Origin: Thermococcaceae archaeon
GTDB taxonomy: Archaea; Methanobacteriota_B; Thermococci; Thermococcales; Thermococcaceae
DNA: 8,893 nt
Assembly (NCBI GenBank): GCA_027064745.1
Contig: JAMOPD010000306.1
Span: forward strand, 1 to 8,893
Reading direction: 5' to 3'
In this document: one piece after another, positions 6,367 to 8,893 of the stretch
Layout: each line of letters begins with the position of its first letter
Position numbering within the stretch: the first letter of the stretch is position 1
Program-made: the position numbers and the translations under genes
Notes under the pieces: model-generated
Databases searched by the model: none
Seen by the model: only the letters and a program-made list of their open reading frames with translations
What the model was told of the DNA's origin: nothing

Positions 6367-6957
6367 ATGGAAGAAGTGAAAGAGTTGAAAAATATTCTCG
6401 AAAGAGTCGAGAGCAAACTCATCGCAGCGGGTAGTATATACGCTGCCATAAACTTCGCGTACTGGCTCTTTGTGATGTCGCTCTTCTATGTCATAAGTGA
6501 GGTCGTGAATCTTCCCGGTATGGTAATAGTCTACTGGAGCGGAGCCATTCTTGGGGGCTTTATAGTTGCGGGAAGAGTCTTCAAGAGGCTCATAAATCTT
6601 TACATAGCATCAGGAAGGAAAGTAGGAAGCTTCCCGATATGGAGACTCATAGTTCCGTGGAGCACTGGGGTGATAATAGGATGGTGGGTTATTCCGGTGA
6701 CCTTAAAGGCCGCTCCAGATGTCAAATTCGCGGTAGGTCTCCTCTCATTCATAGCCATATCCCTCTTCGGTCAGTGGGCTCTGCTCACCAAGGACATGGA
6801 GTCAATACCTGCTTTCCTAATACCTGCTCTGGCTATAATAGTGGTACTCACCATGAACACCGGTACTTCAAGCTGGGCTGGCTTTGCAATCGCGACGGGC
6901 TTTTCGCTGACCGTGCTGTGGTACCTTCACTCGGCCTTCAGGGCAATAGAGCGGTGA
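6367..6957 (+). CDS. Six-TM membrane protein of unknown function
   Basis: A 196-residue integral membrane protein. A short charged amphipathic N-terminus (MEEVKELKNILERVESK) is followed by hydrophobic spans near 20-45, 51-68, 93-113, 120-140, 147-164 and 168-190, with basic loops (KRLINLYIASGRK) between spans 2 and 3. No catalytic motif, cysteine or conserved charged membrane residue stands out, and I do not recognise a transporter family. Its stop codon lies inside the Shine-Dalgarno (GGTGAT) of the following HTH gene, so the two are translationally coupled and probably work together, for example as a membrane sensor with a DNA-binding partner or as a regulated membrane protein. Start ATG 6367 follows GAGGTGAG. 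Expression is probably controlled from the palindrome-flanked promoter upstream. Confidence 0.85.
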   Translation: MEEVKELKNILERVESKLIAAGSIYAAINFAYWLFVMSLFYVISEVVNLPGMVIVYWSGAILGGFIVAGRVFKRLINLYIASGRKVGSFPIWRLIVPWSTGVIIGWWVIPVTLKAAPDVKFAVGLLSFIAISLFGQWALLTKDMESIPAFLIPALAIIVVLTMNTGTSSWAGFAIATGFSLTVLWYLHSAFRAIER

Positions 6958-6961
6958 TATC

Positions 6962-7261
6962 ATGGATGCCCTCAGGGAACTGGCAAAGAACAGTGTGCTT
7001 GGCAATCCCATACGGTTGGGGATAATGCTCTACCTGCTTCCCAGGGAAAAAGCCCTGTTCAGAGATATCCTCGAAGTCCTTGAGATCACGCCCGGCAACC
7101 TGGATTCCCATTTAAAGGCTTTAGAGAAAGCAGGTTACGTTAAAATTTACAAGGTTTTTGCCGACAGACCCAGAACAGCGGTGAAGATAACAGAAAGGGG
7201 AGCCGAAGAAACGGGAAAGTATCTGAGGATGTTAAAGAGTATTCTCAGTGATGCTCTTTAA
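6962..7261 (+). CDS. Small winged-helix transcriptional regulator (HTH_34-like)
   Basis: A 99-residue protein that is almost entirely one winged-helix DNA-binding domain. Residues 10-29 (NSVLGNPIRLGIMLYLLPRE) are the first helix, 33-41 the positioning helix, and ITPGNLDSHLKALEKAGYV (42-60) the turn plus recognition helix. KIYKVFADRPRTAVKITERG (61-80) is the wing, and a C-terminal helix (81-98) could dimerise. The TPGNLDSHLKALEKAGYV and RPRTAVKITERG patterns fit the MarR/ArsR-like HTH_34 group. No ligand domain or metal-binding cysteine is present. GGTGAT (6953-6958), overlapping the stop of the membrane-protein gene, is its ribosome-binding site 3 nt before ATG 6962. The likely target is its own operon. 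The 3' end converges on the pseudogene behind it. Confidence 0.85.
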   Translation: MDALRELAKNSVLGNPIRLGIMLYLLPREKALFRDILEVLEITPGNLDSHLKALEKAGYVKIYKVFADRPRTAVKITERGAEETGKYLRMLKSILSDAL

Positions 7262-7523
7262 AGTCAAATATTCGGTTCTAATATTTGGAGGTTCAATTAC
7301 AAGGGCTATTCCTTCTTCTCCCTCGGGACGATATGCATTGTGCAATCCTCGCTTAAAACTAATACAATACTGCCTTTCATCAGGAGAAAAGCTTCTGGAT
7401 GATCATGTTTTTCGAGATATCTTATTTCATCATTGACGTAACTTCTCCCTTGGAAAAAGGAATCTCAATCACCCTGTCAAGATTAAAGATTGGTTTGGAT
7501 GCTTGTAAATGCCAAGTGGTTGC
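7232..7523 (-). pseudogene. Decayed cupin-like gene, two frameshifts
   Basis: Read on the minus strand, three successive frames give pieces that join into one plausible small protein. Piece A (7523 to about 7441) ends PIFNLDRVIEIPFSKGEV. Piece B (7440-7306) includes YLEKHDHPEAFLLMKGS and IVLVLSED, then MHIVPREKKE and a TAG. Piece C (7312-7232) gives GIALVIEPPNIRTEYLTL and ends at TAA. HDHPEAFLLMKG resembles cupin motif 1 (HxH..E......G), and the later His could be motif 2. Each junction is explained by loss of one base. No convincing start codon is seen and a stop precedes piece A. It follows galK on the same strand, so it was perhaps the last gene of the galT-galK operon, and its last codons run into the 3' end of the HTH gene. 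Sequencing error is an alternative to decay. This explains the 313-nt gap between the HTH gene and galK. Confidence 0.55.
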
Positions 7524-7574
7524 TTATACAGGCGTTCAAGCAGGCACAACCAAAGACATGAGGGGAACTATGGT

Positions 7575-8648
7575 TCAATCATGTTCTCTCCCAGCCTGTA
7601 CACCCTCACTTGCCTGAACGATGTAGTATCTCGGCTTCCATCTGAAGTGTTTTTTATACTCCTGCAAGATAGCTCCTGCTATCTCCTCAGCTTTCTCTTC
7701 CTCTGCAACTATAATTGCAGCCCCTCCAAATCCTGCACCGGTTAATCTTGCTCCATATGCCTTCAGCTCACTGGCCTTTCTCACGATAAAATTCAACTCC
7801 TCACAGCTGACTTCATAGTTTTCTGTAATATCCCAATGTGCTTCAGTTAGAATTTTACCAAAACGTTCTATATCCCCACTTTTGAGAGCATCCCTTGCAG
7901 ACAGCACCCTGTTATTCTCCCTGATTATATATCCCATACGTTTTCTATGCATGGGTGGCAGCTTTTTCAAATCTTCAGGGGATATTCTTTTTGATGAGGA
8001 TTTATTGAGCATTTTAAGTGCTTCCTTCACTATTCTACGTCTTTTAGCATATTCAGAGCCTGCAAGCGTTCTTTTTATTCCAGTATGAAAAACTATCAGC
8101 TGAATATCGTGGGGCAGTGGGATATATTCGTATTCCAGCGTTTCTGTGTCAAGAAATATCGCATGATCCCTCTTTCCAAAAGCTATGGCAAATTGGTCTA
8201 AGATACCACAGGGGACCCCAACGAATTCATTCTCTGCTTTTTTAGCGATAAGCTCCTTTCTAATCTTTGGTATCCTAAGGGAATACGCAGTATTGAGAAA
8301 TTCCAAGACTGCAAGTTCAAGACTTGCTGAAGAGCTCAATCCAGAGCCTACTGGAAGATTTCCACGAATTTTTCCCTTCATTCCACCAACTTGAAAGCCC
8401 TCTCCCAATGTAGCCCAATAAACACCCTTAACATAATCCATCCATGTTCCCTCTTTAACAGAAATTTCATTTAAACCAAAGCCTCTCTTTTCTTTGAAAT
8501 ATTCGGAGTATAATTCCACAGTCTCTGATATTTCTGCATTGAGCACTGTGTATAGAGTTATGGCCATTGGCATTGTATACCCATTGCTGTAATCCGTATG
8601 CTCCCCTATCAGGTTGATTCTCCCGGGGGATAATACCATGAGAGTCAT
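7575..8648 (-). CDS. galK: Galactokinase
   Basis: Phosphorylates galactose at C1 with ATP, the first committed step of the Leloir pathway. The 357-residue GHMP kinase shows the galactokinase signature PGRINLIGEHTDY (8-20), the ATP-binding LPVGSGLSSSASLE (98-111), GVPCGILDQF (144-153) with catalytic-base Asp151, and the third GHMP motif LTGAGFGGAAI near the C-terminus. ATG 8648 is preferred because GGTGAT (8653-8658, minus strand) lies 4 nt before it and it gives a normal N-terminus; ATG 8663 would add five residues and overlap galT by 10 bp. The galT stop TGA is part of that Shine-Dalgarno, so translation is coupled. The C-terminus (ASEGVQAGREHD) appears a little longer and more polar than I would expect for the family, possibly reflecting disturbed sequence just downstream. 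Confidence 0.94.
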   Translation of the reverse strand: MTLMVLSPGRINLIGEHTDYSNGYTMPMAITLYTVLNAEISETVELYSEYFKEKRGFGLNEISVKEGTWMDYVKGVYWATLGEGFQVGGMKGKIRGNLPVGSGLSSSASLELAVLEFLNTAYSLRIPKIRKELIAKKAENEFVGVPCGILDQFAIAFGKRDHAIFLDTETLEYEYIPLPHDIQLIVFHTGIKRTLAGSEYAKRRRIVKEALKMLNKSSSKRISPEDLKKLPPMHRKRMGYIIRENNRVLSARDALKSGDIERFGKILTEAHWDITENYEVSCEELNFIVRKASELKAYGARLTGAGFGGAAIIVAEEEKAEEIAGAILQEYKKHFRWKPRYYIVQASEGVQAGREHD

Positions 8649-8653
8649 CTCTA

Positions 8654-8893
8654 TCACCGGCATTTTCCTTTCTTTCTGAGATTAGCTTTCCTGCAGGCTT
8701 CTCTCAGCCTTTCTGCATTTTCTTCAGGCAGGCCATCATATGTGAATTCCCAAGTTGTCGTTTCTATTCCCGCAGCATATTTAATCTTATTCACATCTCT
8801 GAGGATGGGATAGAATTCAATGTGCATATGATAAAACTCAGCTCTCCCATTAAAGGGTGCTTGGAATATTCCCATTATGTACGGCATCTGCCT
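8654..8893 (-). CDS. galT: Galactose-1-phosphate uridylyltransferase, C-terminal part (truncated by window)
   Basis: Only the last 79 codons are present; the gene continues beyond 8893. GalT swaps UMP between UDP-glucose and galactose-1-phosphate, giving UDP-galactose and glucose-1-phosphate. The visible part starts RQMPYIMG and has QAPFNG, then FYHMHIEFYP, whose HxH pair corresponds to the C-terminal metal-site histidines of E. coli GalT (His296, His298). KIKYAAGIE and the helix PEENAERLREACRKA follow. The position matching E. coli His281 (in WHGAPFNG) is Phe here (IFQAPFNG), so this metal ligand seems lost. The HIT-like catalytic HPH motif lies outside the window. The short tail NLRKKGKCR is basic. 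It precedes galK with a 5-nt gap, forming a galT-galK operon. Confidence 0.9.
   Translation of the reverse strand, partial: RQMPYIMGIFQAPFNGRAEFYHMHIEFYPILRDVNKIKYAAGIETTTWEFTYDGLPEENAERLREACRKANLRKKGKCR

Noticed and set aside
6639..7025. Plus-strand open frame of 128 codons across the membrane-protein and HTH genes
   Set aside because: It is out of frame with two coherent proteins and its translation is low-complexity in character (many His, Ser, Gly), with no ribosome-binding site.
7399..7617. Plus-strand open frame of 72 codons in the galK/HTH gap
   Set aside because: It runs antisense to the cupin-like pseudogene and the galK end; no promoter or Shine-Dalgarno and no recognisable domain. 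The minus-strand reading is far more protein-like.
1..8893. CRISPR arrays, tRNA or rRNA genes, transposases, toxin-antitoxin or defence genes
   Set aside because: Both strands were looked over for regular repeats, tRNA-like T-loops and familiar protein motifs, and none was found.

Overview
The window reads as chromosomal DNA of a hyperthermophilic euryarchaeon, most likely Thermococcales (a Pyrococcus, Palaeococcus or lower-GC Thermococcus type). The basis is the GGAGGTGAT-like Shine-Dalgarno sites, AT-rich TATA-type boxes about 25 nt before likely transcript starts, tight operons with 4-bp or stop/SD overlaps, and protein sequences that look thermococcal. Genus and species cannot be fixed from the sequence alone.

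Layout. 1-71: T-tract, weak TATA-like box and a 6-bp inverted repeat. 72-3125 (+): a three-gene nucleotide-sugar operon, namely UDP-glucose 6-dehydrogenase, UTP-glucose-1-phosphate uridylyltransferase and a GT2 glycosyltransferase, overlapping by 4 and 8 bp. 3176-4312 (+): a site-2-protease-type membrane metalloprotease with a PDZ domain. 4313-5047 (-): an AT-rich KaiC/RecA-like protein whose P-loop is destroyed, abutting the protease gene stop to stop. 5048-5317: a divergent intergenic region with three copies of a 12-bp motif. 5318-6289 (+): a TtuA/NcsA-type tRNA 2-thiolation enzyme with two zinc ribbons and Fe-S-type cysteines. 6367-7261 (+): a six-TM membrane protein and a small winged-helix regulator, translationally coupled and preceded by two overlapping palindromes. 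7232-7523 (-): a decayed cupin-like gene in three reading frames. 7575-8893 (-): galactokinase and the C-terminal end of galactose-1-phosphate uridylyltransferase (gene runs off the window).

How the genes fit together. GalU makes UDP-glucose and Ugd oxidises it to UDP-glucuronate. The GT2 enzyme probably uses such a nucleotide sugar for a surface glycan or N-glycan. At the other end, GalK and GalT feed galactose into the same UDP-hexose pool by the Leloir pathway. The protease, KaiC-like protein, tRNA enzyme and membrane/HTH pair are not obviously linked to sugar metabolism.

I saw no CRISPR array, transposase, toxin-antitoxin pair or recognisable defence system. The least explained items are the P-loop-less KaiC-like protein, the membrane/HTH module with its palindromes, the three-copy intergenic motif and the cupin pseudogene.
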